From: Naganishia liquefaciens
Lineage: Eukaryota; Basidiomycota; Tremellomycetes; Filobasidiales; Filobasidiaceae
Assembly (NCBI GenBank): GCA_013423385.1
Contig: BLZA01000023.1
Location: forward strand, 561,782 to 625,781
Reading direction: 5' to 3'
Length of the DNA: 64,000 nt
Shown here one piece after another: positions 1-12,636 of this stretch (position 1 is its first letter; each line of letters starts with the position of its first letter). Below the pieces are notes generated by a model. It searched no databases and was not told the DNA's origin. It saw only the letters and a program-made list of their open reading frames with translations. A program made the translations under genes and the position numbers.

Positions 1-366
1 GAGTATCCGACGCTAAGGAAGATCATCTTGTCTTCCGCTTTGGCCCTTTCGATGACCTCCGGCTTCCATTCTTGCCACTGTTTACAGAGGACAGGTTTAG
101 CGACAAATTTCGACGCAAAGAGATGTACTCACCGCCACAGGATTGTTCTTGTGTTGAAGCAGATACGGCGATTTGGCCTTGTCAAGCTCATTCTTCAGAG
201 GAGGCAGCTCTGCAGACTTTCCCTTGAGTGTTGACATCGTATGCTGTTGTCTGAAAATGCTGCGGTGGACTACGGGAGTACTTGAAAGGTGCGTTGGCAG
301 TCTTGTTAGCGTGAGATGTCGTCGCGAGGCTGGTTGTATTGCGCGAAGCAATTGTCTTCTGAACAT
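1..366 (-). CDS. DUF255/SPATA20 (SSP411)-like protein, 5' part, cut by the window edge
   Basis: The first exon (366 to 133) starts at an ATG and reads into an Arg-rich, mitochondrial-type N-terminus. It then runs into NELDKAKSPYLLQHKNNPVA. An intron (132 to 78, GTGAGT...ACAG) joins in frame to WQEWKPEVIERAKAEDK and then MIFLSVGYS at the edge. This 'SPYLLQH..NPV.W..W' stretch is the hallmark of the thioredoxin-like DUF255 domain of SPATA20/YyaL proteins, whose biochemical role is poorly defined. Only about 100 residues lie in the window, so the C-terminal six-hairpin glycosidase-like part is not visible. A second in-frame Met precedes STLKGKSAELPP and could serve as a shorter cytosolic start. 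The family call is firm. Confidence 0.85.
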
Positions 367-843
367 GTATCAAGCTGAAATGGCGGAGTCTCCCTTGCTC
401 TGAAACGTGCAGGGTATCCTATATGTACCGCCAAGAATGCGATCATGCTCTCCGACCAGCGAACAGACTTTCAAGGGATTCCGAAGGACGAGAGCCTCGT
501 GATGACGTATAATGAGACATTTGGCTCAAGCTGGCTGACAAAGCAGCGAGTTTGTTCGGCTCGGCTCCGGACCCCGAGGCGATCGTCGTTGTTTACGAGT
601 TGTCTCAGCGCGAGGGAGAGTCTCGAGCTGTAGAAGCTCGTTCAACTTGGATTGGAGGAAAAGGTATAGCCTGGCTAGATTACCAGATATTGATAGAACC
701 CGACGACATCAGAGACGCCACTTGACGCTTCACAGATCTCTTAAAGCTCGATGGTTCGCATTCATTTTGTAGCGCGTCCATAAACATCAAGCAGAACGAA
801 TACGAATTCTTTGGCGGTATAAAACGGGAACTGTCACCTGGGG
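367..843. promoter_or_regulatory. Divergent intergenic region between the DUF255 and XMAP215 genes
   Basis: About 480 bases separate two start codons pointing away from each other, so both promoters must lie here. I see no convincing gene, TATA box or RNA gene. The short open frames in it have no protein-like composition. Confidence 0.5.
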
Positions 844-3800
844 ATGGATGAATTCGGCGCCCCTCCCGTCGAGGAGGACTTTACCGCTATCCCGTTGGTG
901 GAACGATGTGTGCACAAGGTGAGAGGCCGCGCAGCGTGTCCCATCACTAGCCTCCGCTGATCCGTGAACCTTGTCCGCAGAACTGGAAAGCACGTCAATC
1001 TGCCTACTTGGACCTGATAAGCAAGTTTGGCAAGACATCTTCTGATGACGATCCATTCTTTCGTCCATATCTGAACGGTGACCTGCTGTACGTGAGGCTA
1101 ATTGCCGAGTTTGCAGGTCATGCTAATATCCGCGGTTTACAGGAAGAAATGCGTTACAGACAGCAATGCCGTTGCGCAAGAGAAAGGAGTGGACGCTGTT
1201 TGCGCGTTGCTCAAAGACAGCGGGGAAAATGCAGCAAGGTGATTGCCTCTCAGCTGCTGTTAACATTCGCAGCTGATTTGTCTATCCCAATAGTACGAGA
1301 TCAGATGTTGTCCCAAGCTTGGTCGACAAATGCCTGGGCTCAGCCAGAGCCGGGACAAAGAAGGCAGCCATTGAATTATGCATGTTATACGTCGAGGTGG
1401 AGAACTCGGGAGAAGGCGTCATCGTGAGTTATGACTTGGCTTCCTCGTACAATGAAGCTTAGGAGTGCTTTGTTCCAGAATGATCTCTTGAGAGGTCTAG
1501 ACGCAAAGCAGCCCAAACTTGTCGCATCCACGGTCACCGCCCTTAAACAGATAGTGACGTAAGTTCCTCGCAATCATTAGCTCGACTTCGAGGATTGAAG
1601 GAGTTCGCGGACCTTTAGAGAATTTGGTGTGAAGCCATTGGGAGACATCAAGCCTCTTGTCAAGGCTCTGAATAAGATTTTTGCTCATTCCGACAAAACC
1701 GTCAGGTCAGAGGTGAGCAACGGTGACTAGGATTTGCAAGGTCACTGATCGCGACTTTTAGGGAACGAGCTTGACTCTCGCCCTATATTCTTACTTGGGC
1801 CAAGCTCTGATGCCCTCCCTCCAAGACCTCAAACCAGTACAGCTTAAGGAACTGACGGAAGCCTTCGCCTCGACGGATGCAAGCGGGCAGGCGGGAAGTG
1901 CGGGCAGACCGACCAGGTTCACGAGAAAGCATGCTAGGGAGATGGAGGCTGCCGCGGATGCAGGAATGGGAGGGGCTCACGACGCTGAGGCTGAACATGG
2001 TGAGCTGGTTCCGTTCTTGCGCAAAATGCTTTCTTTGCGACTAACTTGACGGCCATTCTTTAGAAGCGGAGGAAGTGGACGCGCTGGATCTGCTAGAAGC
2101 CGTCGATGTCATCCCACTATTCCCTTCCAACTTTCATGAGCAAATCGCTTCGACAAAGTGGAAGGACAAGGTCGAATTACTGGCGGACTGCCTCAAAATA
2201 CTGGAGGGCAAACCCAAGATTGTCGATAACCCTGAACTCGCATCATATGCAACTGCTCTGGCGGCAAAGATGAAGGACGTCAACGTGTTGGTCGTTTCGA
2301 ACTCTGCGGCAATGATCGCAGCTCTTGCGAGCGGCGTGGAGAACAAGGGATTCGGCAAATACAGGAGCACTGTAATGCCGCCGATTCTCGAGCGACTTAA
2401 GGAAAAGAAGACGATGGACGCTTTGGGGAATACGTTAGATGCAGTGTTCTCGAGTGTGAGTTCATGTGTATCCCAGCTCGTCGATTAAATCTAACATCGC
2501 CGGCTTGCTAGACAACTTTTTCCGAAATCGTCGAGGATTGTGTGACAGCTTTGAAAAGCAAGAATCCGATGGTTCGACAGGGCACCTTGCTGTTCCTGGT
2601 CCGGGCTTTGGCGTCCACTCGGGAGTCTCCAACGAAAGCTGATCTAGACGCAATTGCCAAAGCCCAAGTCTCTCAGCTTGGCGATTCCCAGGGTGATGTT
2701 CGAGCTGCAGCGATGGATGGATTGGGGTATCTTATGAAGATCTTTGGGGAGCGGGCAATGAACACGTATCTCGAGAGCGTCAGCGAGATTCAGCAAGGCA
2801 AAATCAAGGAGGCTTTCGAGAAGGCGGAAGTCAGATGCAAAGGGGGACAGGCAAAACCTGCCGCCAAGCCACCACCTTCGCGCTTTGCCGCACTGCAGCC
2901 TTCCAGCTCGGCCATCAATAAGCAAGCCGATACTGAACCGATCAAGAAGCCCCTAGCACGCAAACCCGTTCTTTCATCGATGCGGTCTGCTGAGCCCCCG
3001 AATTCGCCGGCAATCAAGACTCTGACAAAAGTCATGAACTCACCTCCGAGCAGAGCGGCTTCGAAATTCGGTACCATGGGAGAAGCGCCGCCAAGTGAGC
3101 CACGGACCGCCTTGCGAGCGCCGCCTTCGATGGTAAGTCGGAAGAATTTGGTCAAAAGCTCCTCATTACACTTCATAATTCTGCGACAACCAGATGAAAC
3201 GCGCACCTCCGATATCCAAGCCCAGTGCGCCTGCAAAGCCTTCAGCCAAAAGTGGCGGTTCTGTCACCCTTCCTCCTCCGAGCGCTGGTGAACCCGTCAA
3301 ATTTAAGTTTTCCCCAGAGGATGCAGAGGCTCAAGCAGCAGAATTGATTCCCGCGGACATTCAAGCCGGATTAGCTGATGGACAGTGGAAGGAGCGTCTA
3401 GGAGCAGCGGAAAGACTATTGACATGGGTGGAGGAAGGCAATGCGGCCACCGCCGAGAGTGAGGTCATCTTCCGCTATCTATGCAAATCTCCAGGCTGGA
3501 ATGAGAAAAACTTCCAGGTGAGCGACGCGAGTGGGGCGTGCTCGATCCTGGTTCTAACGGGTATCTTAGGTCTCGGGCAAGGTTTACGCTGCAATGGCTG
3601 CCACGGCACAGAAGTGTTCGACGTTCGGCAGATCTTCCGCCGCACTTGCGATTGGACCGCTGTCTGATAAACTTGGCGACCTGAAACTGAAGAAACCTGC
3701 CAGCGAAGCTCTCGGCGCATTCGCCGAAAAGACGTCGCTGGGTTTCGTTCTCTCTCAAGGCAAGTTCCTCTCGCTCAGTCCCTATCCTCGCGAAGACTCA

Positions 3801-6800
3801 TCTTCTGTGTGTTCAGCCTATGAGCCCATGACAAAACAGAAGGCACCTAAAGCCCAAGCGGATGCCATGACATGGGTAAAACAATCTCTTCTCGAGTTCG
3901 GTATCGGCGGACTGGCTTTGAAGGACTTGGTCTCGTTCCTCAAGACTGGACTTCAAAGCGCAAATGGTACCGTTAGGTCCAGTGCGACCTCGACACTCGT
4001 TACACTACGGCTCTACGTTGGGACGGGTAGGTTGCGTAATCCTTGAACCTCTTCGCTTGATTGATATTTCTTTCGCGAGTAGATGTGACTGGTTTCCTGG
4101 AAGATTTGAATCCAGCTCTGCTCACGACAATCAATTCCGAATTCGAGAAAGTATCAGGTCAGACACCGCCGGAGCCTACGAGGCAGAGCGCCGAGTTGCA
4201 GAAGCCCGCAGCCGCGGGAGCCTCTGCGGGTGGCTTGCAAGGAGGAGGAGGCGCCGACCCGCTCGATGACTTGATCCCTAGAGTCGACCTGGACAAGATC
4301 GTTGCCTCAACAAGCGTGGTTGCCGACTCAAAGAGCGAAAGCTGGAAGGCTCGAAAGGAGGCTTTCGAGTCATTGCTGACCCTATTGGAGCAGAAGTCCA
4401 ATTCAAGGCTTAAAGCCAACATGGGTAAATGCCAATTTTTGACTCATACCTGCAGCGTGTTTGGCTGACCGCGTCCTGAAATTATAGGCGAGATTGGCAG
4501 TGTTCTCAAACGAGGGCTTAACGACGCGAACTTGAGCGTCAAGATTATTTGCTTGAACATTGTTAGCAAAATCGCTGCCGGCATGGGCTCAGCCTTTCAA
4601 GCGCACGTGAGGCTACTGGCCACGCCTGTGGCAAACGTTCTAGCTGACCAAAAAGTGACAACTCGGAACGCCGCTCTCGAGACGTTAGCGAATATGGCAG
4701 ATGCTGCAGGAGGACTCGACCCCATGATTTCCGGCTTGACGACTAGTCTGGAAAGCAGCAATCCATTACTCCGAAGCTCGCTCCTCGGATTCATCGTATC
4801 GCAAATGCAGAAAGACGAGGCTCCGATATGCCAGGAACTTTCGGCTCTGGTTCCCGTAACCTTGATGTCGGTAGAAGACCGAAGCGCAGATGTAAGAAAG
4901 GCCGCTCAGGCCTTGTTGCCAATCTTGGTGTCCGCAGTCGGCTTTGCGGAAGTGTCCGACAGGGTAGCCAATCTGAAGCCAGCTTCCAGAAACACTGTCA
5001 TGCCATTGATCGAAAAGGCCCGTAGCGAGCTCAATGCTGTGCCCTCGGCAAAGCCGACAACAAGACACGCACCTGCAGTGACTCAACAACCGGCGCCGGA
5101 GTCCAAGACCTTGAACCGGCCTCAATCCCTACTCAGACCGTCAACAGTCCATTTGTCGGCAGCTCCACCATCTGGTCCTTCTTCGCCAAGAATTAAACCC
5201 CCTATCGGCCTGCCTGTCAGAGCCACCGGCATGGCTATGAAAGCCAATGCTTTGCGAGCCTCGTCCCTGAAACAGCCTTCCGACGATGGTCCAAATTCAT
5301 TGCCCCGACCGGTACCGCGAAGCAGATACAGCATTGCACGTTCATCTCAAGCTCCTTCACTTGATGCGCAAAATGACATTGATCGAAGGACAGCGAACAT
5401 CAACCGTGATCCGCCATTCCTCACGGCCATAATGGAGCCTAAAGCCATGCGGGCAAAGCGGGACTTGGCAAAGTGGTCTTTCGAAACGAATTCTTCAAGT
5501 CAATTGCTTGATTACCTGCAGAGGCAAATGGAAGGTCACGTTGCACCGGAACTCATAGGCAATCTTTTCAGCAATGATCGCCTTGCGGAGAAGGACCACA
5601 TGGCTGGTCTAACAACCTTAGACGAATTTTATTCCAGCATCGATGGAAGAAACGAGTTCGCGATTGCCGATGACATGCTGGAAGAAATACGCCTCGCGAA
5701 CATGGATCTAGCGCTTAAGTATGTCGCAATTAGGATGCAGGAGGGTAGCACGACGACGATTTTGAGATGTCTCGATATCATTCTCCACATCATCGAGAAT
5801 GTGAACAAGTCTGAGAGTCAAGGCTTCTCCGAAGCTGAAATTAACGTCTTCTTACCGGCCTTGATCCGAAAGGTGTGTGGTGATAGCTGGTTGGGGAGAT
5901 GCGCATGATGCTAATTATATCGATCCCTTGCCTTGCATTACAGTTGGGCGATAACAAATTCAAGGACAAGCTTGCGAATATCTTCAGCATCATCGATCGA
6001 ACAGTACCCAGCAGTAAAGTCCTTCAATTCTGCGTGGAATACGGCGTGGAATCCACCAACTCGAAAACAAGAGCTGCCTCTCTGGAAATGCTGTCCCAGT
6101 TGATACGCAAGCGAGGAGATATAGCACCATCAGCGTCGGCGCACAAGTTATACCGCCGAATAGCCGAGCAGATCTCTTCTGCCGACAGCAACACGCGGAA
6201 TTACGCTTTAGATTGCATCGCCTTCCTGCACAAATATTCCGGCAACGCAGCTTTCGCATATGCCGACGGCTTGAACAATAAGGAACGAGATATGCTGCAG
6301 AACAGAATAGAGAAACTGGCTGGTCCGAGGTCAACTTCAATTTCATCCTCGAGCATTAATAGCCCGCCTAACCAAGGGGGTTTCCAATCCGAAACCTCGA
6401 GTCCGGCGCGATCCCAAGGTCGAACATCTGTCGCTTCGGGCAGTGATCGATTTGATACTGCAGCAACTATTGCAGCTGAGTCGATCGAGGGCCATCAGAA
6501 TGGCCGCGTCCTATCTCAGAGGAACCAAGCTTCGCCGCAAGGGCAAGACTCGCTGAACCGACGACGTGAGCCGTTTGCGTCCCAGGCACAACTCAAGTCC
6601 CGATATCTCGCCACGCTGCCGCGGTCTTCAGAGACCACTCCTGAGCCATCCCAGCCACCACCGCCTTATCCCGAAAGTAGCGTACAACTCAACGCACGTG
6701 GATCTGACTTGAACGTAACGGTTCTCATTAGGAATGCTGACACCGAGAATCCCGAGGACTGCGTCAAGGCACTCAAACAGCTGCAAATAGATTTAGTCGA

Positions 6801-8454
6801 GGCTCCCGAGGTGTTTACGGGCCATGTTCGTTTGCTGATAACGACCATTTCCACTCAATTCGCACGGCTTTTTGAAAAGCGGACAACAATTGACGAGCCG
6901 GGCATGTTCAGGATGGCAAAACATCTCATCCAGACGATGAGCAACTTCTGCGATGTCCCGATCTTATTGAAAGAGATAGATTCCAGCGTCTTACAGCGCC
7001 TGCTCGAGCATTTAACCAAGGGGCTATTGTTGTTGACGAAGGAGGAGCATAAGGAGATGGCAAAATTCGTCAACATGACCATCTTGCGATTATTCGCGAC
7101 CAGTAACCAAATCGTGCTTTTCAGGTAAGTTAAGTCTATTCAAGCTTGACATAGGTGCAGTTTGAGCTGATGTCGCTTCAGAGCACTGTTTGACTTGCTT
7201 AAGGAGATTGTGCAACCATTTACACCGGCAACTAGCCAAGACAGCCTCGCTGCTCGTCATGGAGAACTGGTCTTGAAATGCATTTGGAAGCGGTCGAGAA
7301 GCGCAGAGGCCGATTTGAGGAAAGGAAAGTTGCGTGCAACAGACCTTTTTCGCATCCTCGAGAACTTCTTGATCGTTATTGAACCAAAGGAATGGAAACA
7401 GAGGTCGTTGAGCGGTGTTGCCCTGAGCGACATGCCTTTACGAACAATCAAGGTATTGATCCAGCATATCTACGGTTAGTCTGCTGGCGTGACCGGCCAC
7501 GCATTTGAGCTCAAAGGATCTCTTCTGGTAGGTGTATTGGGCGAGCGAGGTACACTGGAGGCTCTTCAGCAGGAATTTGGGAAAGACTTTATCAAGATCA
7601 AGGTGAATATATTTCACTCTGCGGACCGCTATTACTGAAATTTTAACCGTCGCTTCAGCTGTACACCTACGTATACCGCTTGTGTAAGTTCCATGATTGT
7701 CGTCGCCCAATTCCAGCCGTGCTGATGATGTATTCTCCCAGGTAAAGAGTCGCCCCGTCCGATAGATGACGACCACGAGATTCCCACAGAACCTGCTCCG
7801 CCCTACGAACGGGCGGCGGCGATCGTTGCTGCGGAACCCGTGGAGCCCGTCAAGGCCTCGCTTGCGGAGGACGCACTGGATGAGAAACTGCAGCAGCTGG
7901 TGACCACTGCGTCAGGCGTAGGCAGTACGAGAGGCGAGGTATGTCAAGGGGATACTCATGGTGGGATTCTAGAATCTAACTGCAGTAATCTCTTTCTAGG
8001 CAATGCCGGAGTTGCACTTGTTTTTGAAACAGCATCCAGAGAAAAAAGAGAAGTTCGACGCCATGCTGGATGTCGCTCTCGGCGCTTCCAAGTACAAGCT
8101 CTTCATCAAGCGCAAATTGCAGAACCTGGCGGAGAACGGCAACACCAACTCTACTCCCACAGGTCAGCCATAATCTTTTAAACCAAGCCAGCGGCGCCAG
8201 TGCTTATCGTCTTGCTTTGTTACCTTCTTGTAGGGATCGGTGTGAAGAAAACGACAGCTGAAAGTGCGAACGTCAACAAGCCACCGCCTACCAGTAACCC
8301 GATACAAGCAAACGAGGCCGTCCAACCCGCCGCAGCTCCGCAGCCTGTCATTCCGGCCGATGCTGACGACGATACCAAGTTGGCCATGTACAAGGACAAA
8401 CTCAAATACTACGCACTGGGCTCTGCTTCGGGCGATAGCATCTCTTCCAGCTGA
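844..8454 (+). CDS. STU2: XMAP215/Dis1/CKAP5-family microtubule polymerase, multi-TOG
   Basis: This protein adds tubulin at microtubule plus ends and acts at spindle poles and kinetochores. The ATG at 844 opens MDEFGAPPVEEDF and then the TOG1 signature in which NWKARQSAYLDLI follows the first intron (919-980). Later exons show repeated TOG units, for example EQIASTKWKDKVELLADCL (2.1 kb), LADGQWKERLGAAERLLTW (3.4 kb) and SESWKARKEAFESLLTLLE (4.3 kb), each followed by HEAT-type helices. Ser/Pro/Arg-rich linkers lie near 2.9-3.2 kb, 5.0-5.4 kb and 6.3-6.7 kb. About 20 short introns interrupt the gene. The coding length suggests roughly 2,000 residues with about five TOG domains, like animal XMAP215 and longer than budding-yeast Stu2. 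The C-terminus has an Ala/Pro linker and a short helical tail ending GDSISSS. Family certain; exon count approximate. Confidence 0.92.
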
Positions 8455-9306
8455 AGAAAGGCTTTAAAACGAATGATACCAACATTCCCTCAATTTTTAT
8501 CGATGCGGTCAATATTAGCTTGCATCCTGTTGTCTGTTTCGATTTCTGTCACATGATCATAAACATTGCTCTTGCTGCTGCCCGCGGAGTAGAGTAGGAG
8601 AGGCATACGATAATAGGATGCGGCATGTTCTCGTAGTGGACGATTCTCGCTCTGTATATTCGACAGATAGATATGAAGGTGTAACGCTAGTAAATGCATA
8701 CACGTCGCTACGTGTATTGCTCGGTGGAGCGGAGACATTCCGCACTTGAGACTCGACGAAGACGACCCGCTGCCCTCTGCAATGTCGTCCGGTCTATTAA
8801 TTGCGAGCCGTTTGTTTGCTGTCGCTCTTATAGACAATGGCATTCCTGATTGCCTGTCCGTTCGTCGCGCGCAGCAAAAACATGACATGTCAATGTCATC
8901 ACCTGACGATCCACTCAATTGACTGCGTGTCCATGTAGACGCTAGATGATGTCGCGATTGCGTCCGTTCCGATCTCATAGGCCACAGGTTGAGGACCAGG
9001 CTGATGCCCTCCCGGATCTGATCAGCACTCTGGCTACTTGGATAGTTCTTGGACAGCTTCCTTGCTCAGCCGATACGGTCCGAGAATTGCTGGATGACGT
9101 CAGGAATCTAGATTCTGACCGATCTGATCGCTGTATTGGCGTCAGACACCTGCTGTAGCCGTACGCTGCACCACCTGCTGGAGTCTGGAATTTATATAGT
9201 TAGAACCTTCCTGCCTGCGCGACGTTGACCCAAACCTCACTCCTGCAGCAACTCAACGTTACTGTTCTGACTGATCAACCCGCCCTTCAGCCTATAAACA
9301 ACCAGT
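8455..9306. other. Intergenic region, no supported gene
   Basis: This stretch holds the 3' flank of the XMAP215 gene and the promoter of the cupin gene. A minus-strand ATG frame (8978 to 8490, 162 codons) is open but shows no recognisable domain, no spliced extension and a mixed, low-complexity composition. I do not call it a gene. Confidence 0.4.
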
Positions 9307-10463
9307 ATGTCCTGCTCAGCACGCTCGCTCCGACCGATTACGGCAACCTCTCGAACACCTCTGACTTCCCGTGCTTCCTGCCTATCCAACTCTGCTCGTT
9401 CACCTATTACTATGCGTGCTGCTACAACTATGCTGAACTCGCAAAAACGGACTTCTCCGACCGTCACGGCAACAAATGCTGTCCGACGGACTTTCGCTTC
9501 CTCTGCCACGGCACCTTCGCCTAAAGACATGTCCGCACCTAAGCCCAACGTTGACCCTCCGGCCCACAAGGTGGGTTGTCGAATGATCGCCACAAATACC
9601 GTCGACTGATTCCCTCTAGCAGATGGTGTACTTCCCGAAGATGACTACGGAGTTCCCCCGAAAGTCGCACGAGTTCCGACGAGTTTTGTGGACTGGCGAG
9701 TCGAGTCAGCTCGTCGAGATGACCGTCCCGGTCAAGGGGAACGGACCTGACGGTCGAGGAGAGATCGGTAATGGTAAGTCAAGAAGCAGGAACCGGACGG
9801 CCTGCGATGCTAATCGGATTCCTATCCGCAGAGGTTCACCACGTCGACCAGGTACGCCTGGTTATCAAAAGCACTCACAAATTTACTGATCACGGATCTC
9901 GCTCTGTAGCACCTCATCTTCACCCAAGGCACATGCAAGGCCATCATCGCGGGAGAGGAACAAATCTGCAAGGCTGGCGATCTCTGTATCGTCCCACAAG
10001 GGACTGAACACAACTGTAAGTCGAATCACTCGTTGAGTTACATGCCGATGGCTTACCGTCTTTGCAAAAAGTCGTCAACATTGGCGACGAAGAGCTCATC
10101 CTGTTCACTGTCTAGTATGCAATCAAATACAAAGGTAGAGGTCTCGAAGCTCACTACTTTACTTTCAGCGCCCCTGCCGAACACGCACCAACGACTGTTC
10201 ACAAGAGTAAGTCTTCGTCGCAGCTGTAACACTCTTTCCGCGGCTGACATTGTTCATCTTTGCAGCCATGGAGGTTAGATTTCTCCTTATTCGTGTCTTA
10301 CTCATTGTATAGTGGCTGAAGCTTTCATTTCTGTCAATAGGAAGGCGAAAAGCTCGAGGACGAAGGTAAGGACGACGCGTGATTAGATAACAAGCAACGG
10401 CCTCTGACTTGAGTTACCACAGGCAAGGACGAAGCGCCTGCTTGGAGCAAACCCAAGCACTGA
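9307..10463 (+). CDS. Small cupin-domain protein, mitochondrial-type leader
   Basis: Nine exons can be joined with clean GT-AG borders: 9307-9570, 9623-9773, 9832-9851, 9910-10015, 10072-10114, 10169-10206, 10266-10273, 10341-10365 and 10423-10463. The core reads EVHHVDQ, HLIFTQGTCKAIIAGEEQI, CKAGDLCIVPQGTEHNFVN and GDEELILFTVYAPAEH. This is a single small beta-barrel cupin of the mannose-6-phosphate-isomerase-like type, with metal-ligand-like His residues and the 'P.GTEH' turn. The N-terminus is rich in Ser, Arg and Thr and looks like a mitochondrial leader, although the Met preceding SAPKPNVDPPAHK would give a cytosolic form. The C-terminal tail is charged and ends in SKPKH. Substrate unknown. 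Exon seven is only 8 nt. Confidence 0.85.
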
Positions 10464-10938
10464 ACAACAACCATTGCCGGTGCTGACAATATCGCAAATA
10501 TTGGAGTCAGTCGATTTCGAGAATGGCAGTATATGCTCGATATGAGCCTCCGCGAGCCTATATCCCTCAAGCAAGACCTTCGTATAATGATCGGGGTAAC
10601 AGGCTGGTAAATCGTAAAGTTGTAGGCAATCAAAAAATACAAATGACGAATCATGAAGCGGCGGCGGCCAGTACAACCTGACTCAGAATGACAGCACGAG
10701 TTCATCCGGAACTTCCTTCATGGGTTTCCTTATACAACGAGGCGGGGGGCTAGCTGGCGACTCGCATTTCAATCATCCCCAGTATGTGCTATCTTCCTTC
10801 TCAGCAAATGCAAGAAGATCTCAGCGTCCGATGAATATGAAACGATCGCGATATGGGTTCATGATCACGAAAGAGAAGAGGTTTTTGACGAAACATTTTG
10901 CCGATGATCAAAAGGATAAAAATCCCGAATTTAACAAA
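10464..10938. other. Intergenic region upstream of the tRNA gene
   Basis: This holds the 3' flank of the cupin gene and the 5' flank of tRNA-Ser. No protein gene is supported. A long plus-strand frame (10720-11508) starts here but runs straight through the tRNA, so it is a chance frame. Confidence 0.5.
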
Positions 10939-11041
10939 GGCGCTTTGCCGGAGTGGTTAACGGGTGCCCCTGCTATCTATCCCTTTGGATCAGCACAGGG
11001 TATGGTCTCTGACCGCGTGTGTTCGAATCGCACAGGCGTCG
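10939..11041 (+). tRNA. tRNA-Ser(GCU) with a 21-nt intron
   Basis: The sequence folds as a class II tRNA. The acceptor strand GGCGCTT (10939-10945) pairs with AGGCGTC (11034-11040), with two G-U pairs, and 11041 is the discriminator G. The D stem is CCG/CGG with loop GAGTGGTTAA. The anticodon stem TGCCC pairs with GGGTA, and the spliced loop is CTGCTAA with anticodon GCT at 10972-10974. The long variable arm is GGTC-TCT-GACC, as expected for serine, and the T arm is GTGTG-TTCGAAT-CGCAC. The intron (10976-10996) sits one base 3' of the anticodon, the standard eukaryotic position. It contains AGC, which can pair with the anticodon. Every element fits; no CCA is encoded, as usual for nuclear tRNAs. 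Confidence 0.93.
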
Positions 11042-11046
11042 CATCC

Positions 11047-11050
11047 TTTT
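11047..11050 (+). terminator. RNA polymerase III terminator (TTTT)
   Basis: A run of four T residues lies five bases beyond the tRNA-Ser discriminator base. That is the usual minimal Pol III stop signal at the expected distance. Confidence 0.7.
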
Positions 11051-12475
11051 GCAGTCTGCCTTTTTATCTCAGTCGCATCTGGATTTCTCTTCTCTTCGCT
11101 AGTGCGAGCTATCATGACCCGCTCATGGAATCAGCCATACCATACTATGTGCCTTGCAACGGTGGTCTAAAGCTCGTAAGTGAGATGTTATTCGCTGGGA
11201 CATCTGTCAGACGGAAACGTCAAATTCTCATCGCCTTTGATTTGATTGCGGGTGTCATCTTGTGGCGTTTGTTCGATAGCAATATTGGAAGCGCCAGCAT
11301 GGTGCAGCGGCGGAGAGAGAGCTTGCTCAGAGGAAGAAAGGCATTTCGAGACCTTGATAGGTGCGTCATCGTTCATCGCGTCACTTGGGCTGGTGGGGCA
11401 GGTGATCTAACGAGACCCGAGAAGCGGGAGTTGAAAGTGTACTTCCGTCTCACTTGTTCAATATCTTATCGCGAGTCATACAGCCAACCTGGAAGTCGAT
11501 CGTGCTAGATTTTCTTCTACTTCGGGTCTGAGCTCTACGTCGATGAGTGAGCCCCAGAAGTATCTTGCAGGATAGGCTCTAGCAAGCACTGCGGTCCCTA
11601 TCGACAGCCCACGCATGATGGGGACTGGCCGGTCTCGCCACCTTTGATCAAGAAATATACTGCCGCTAAAAACCTTGAAGGACTGCTTTGCTGTTATCGA
11701 CTTGTAATCGGTATGATTAGATTTCTTATCATCACGAAAACGCTTCGCCACCGCAAGGCGCAATAGTAACGGTATAAACTATCCAGATGAAGCTCAGGTG
11801 TGACTCCTCGTTGATTTTTGCGATCAGGCGGTGTAACGGTTACAATAGCTGAGCTTTATACAGTGGCTGCCTGCTGTTGCTCAGTACCTGAGGCACACAT
11901 GATCAAAGCTTTTGGGAGAGAACTCTGCTCGGGAGGGCTGGTATAGGAAAGGATGCACGTGGGACGTGTCCACAGCGAAAGACCGAAGGAAAAATTCTTC
12001 CTAGGCCAGGATTCGATGGCCTCTGAATGGCTGAAGAGACCGCTACTTGACACAGATACACCAGATCTGCAGTACCTCATTGAGGAGACGTTCAATTCAT
12101 ACCTGTATACTAGAAGAAGCGCCAGAAACATTGGGGGGAAGGCAAGAATCAGCTCAGTACCAATTCAGTACCCCTTTCGACTCGGTCGCGAACTGTCAGG
12201 CTGTGACGAGCGATCGACAGCAGCAGCACCAGAGAGGAGTGAGATGCAGGAGCTCATGAAGAGGGGCCGCTGAGCGCGATAGCCTCTCGAAACCGCTGGC
12301 AGCAGGGAGTACGACCTATATCTCTGGGCCTTGGTTACCTCCGGCCCTAGCGGTGCATCATCACCTCACCCGCCTTCTCCTGTGAGTCTGAACCTCAAGT
12401 CGCGTTCGATCGTACTCTCTAGATGCTGATCGTGCCACGCGCGTTTCAGCCCATCATTCGAGAATAGCCGTAGCC
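11051..12475. other. Intergenic region between tRNA-Ser and the RCO1-like gene
   Basis: About 1.4 kb without a supported gene. Open frames on both strands (for example near 11.5-11.8 and 11.95-12.27 kb) are short and unlike known families. The right end probably carries the RCO1-like promoter and leader. Confidence 0.4.
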
Positions 12476-12636
12476 ATGTCGGTGTGACAGGACGACGCAC
12501 TCAGGCACACTCAATAATACCATTCACACGGCTACAGGAGTAGGGAGTCACTTTCGAGAATCCATCAATAACCCCGAGGGTAGAGGACGCCAAAGCACCG
12601 CCATCAGAGGACACGCAACGCGCTGGAAGGGCTCAA

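Noticed and set aside
8490-8978. Minus-strand ATG frame with a 'GMSPLHRA' string resembling an ankyrin repeat
   Set aside because: Only one weak half-repeat is visible, no second unit or spliced extension was found, and the rest is low complexity.
10720-11508. Plus-strand frame of 262 codons
   Set aside because: It overlaps the tRNA-Ser gene completely in one segment and shows no domain; a chance frame.
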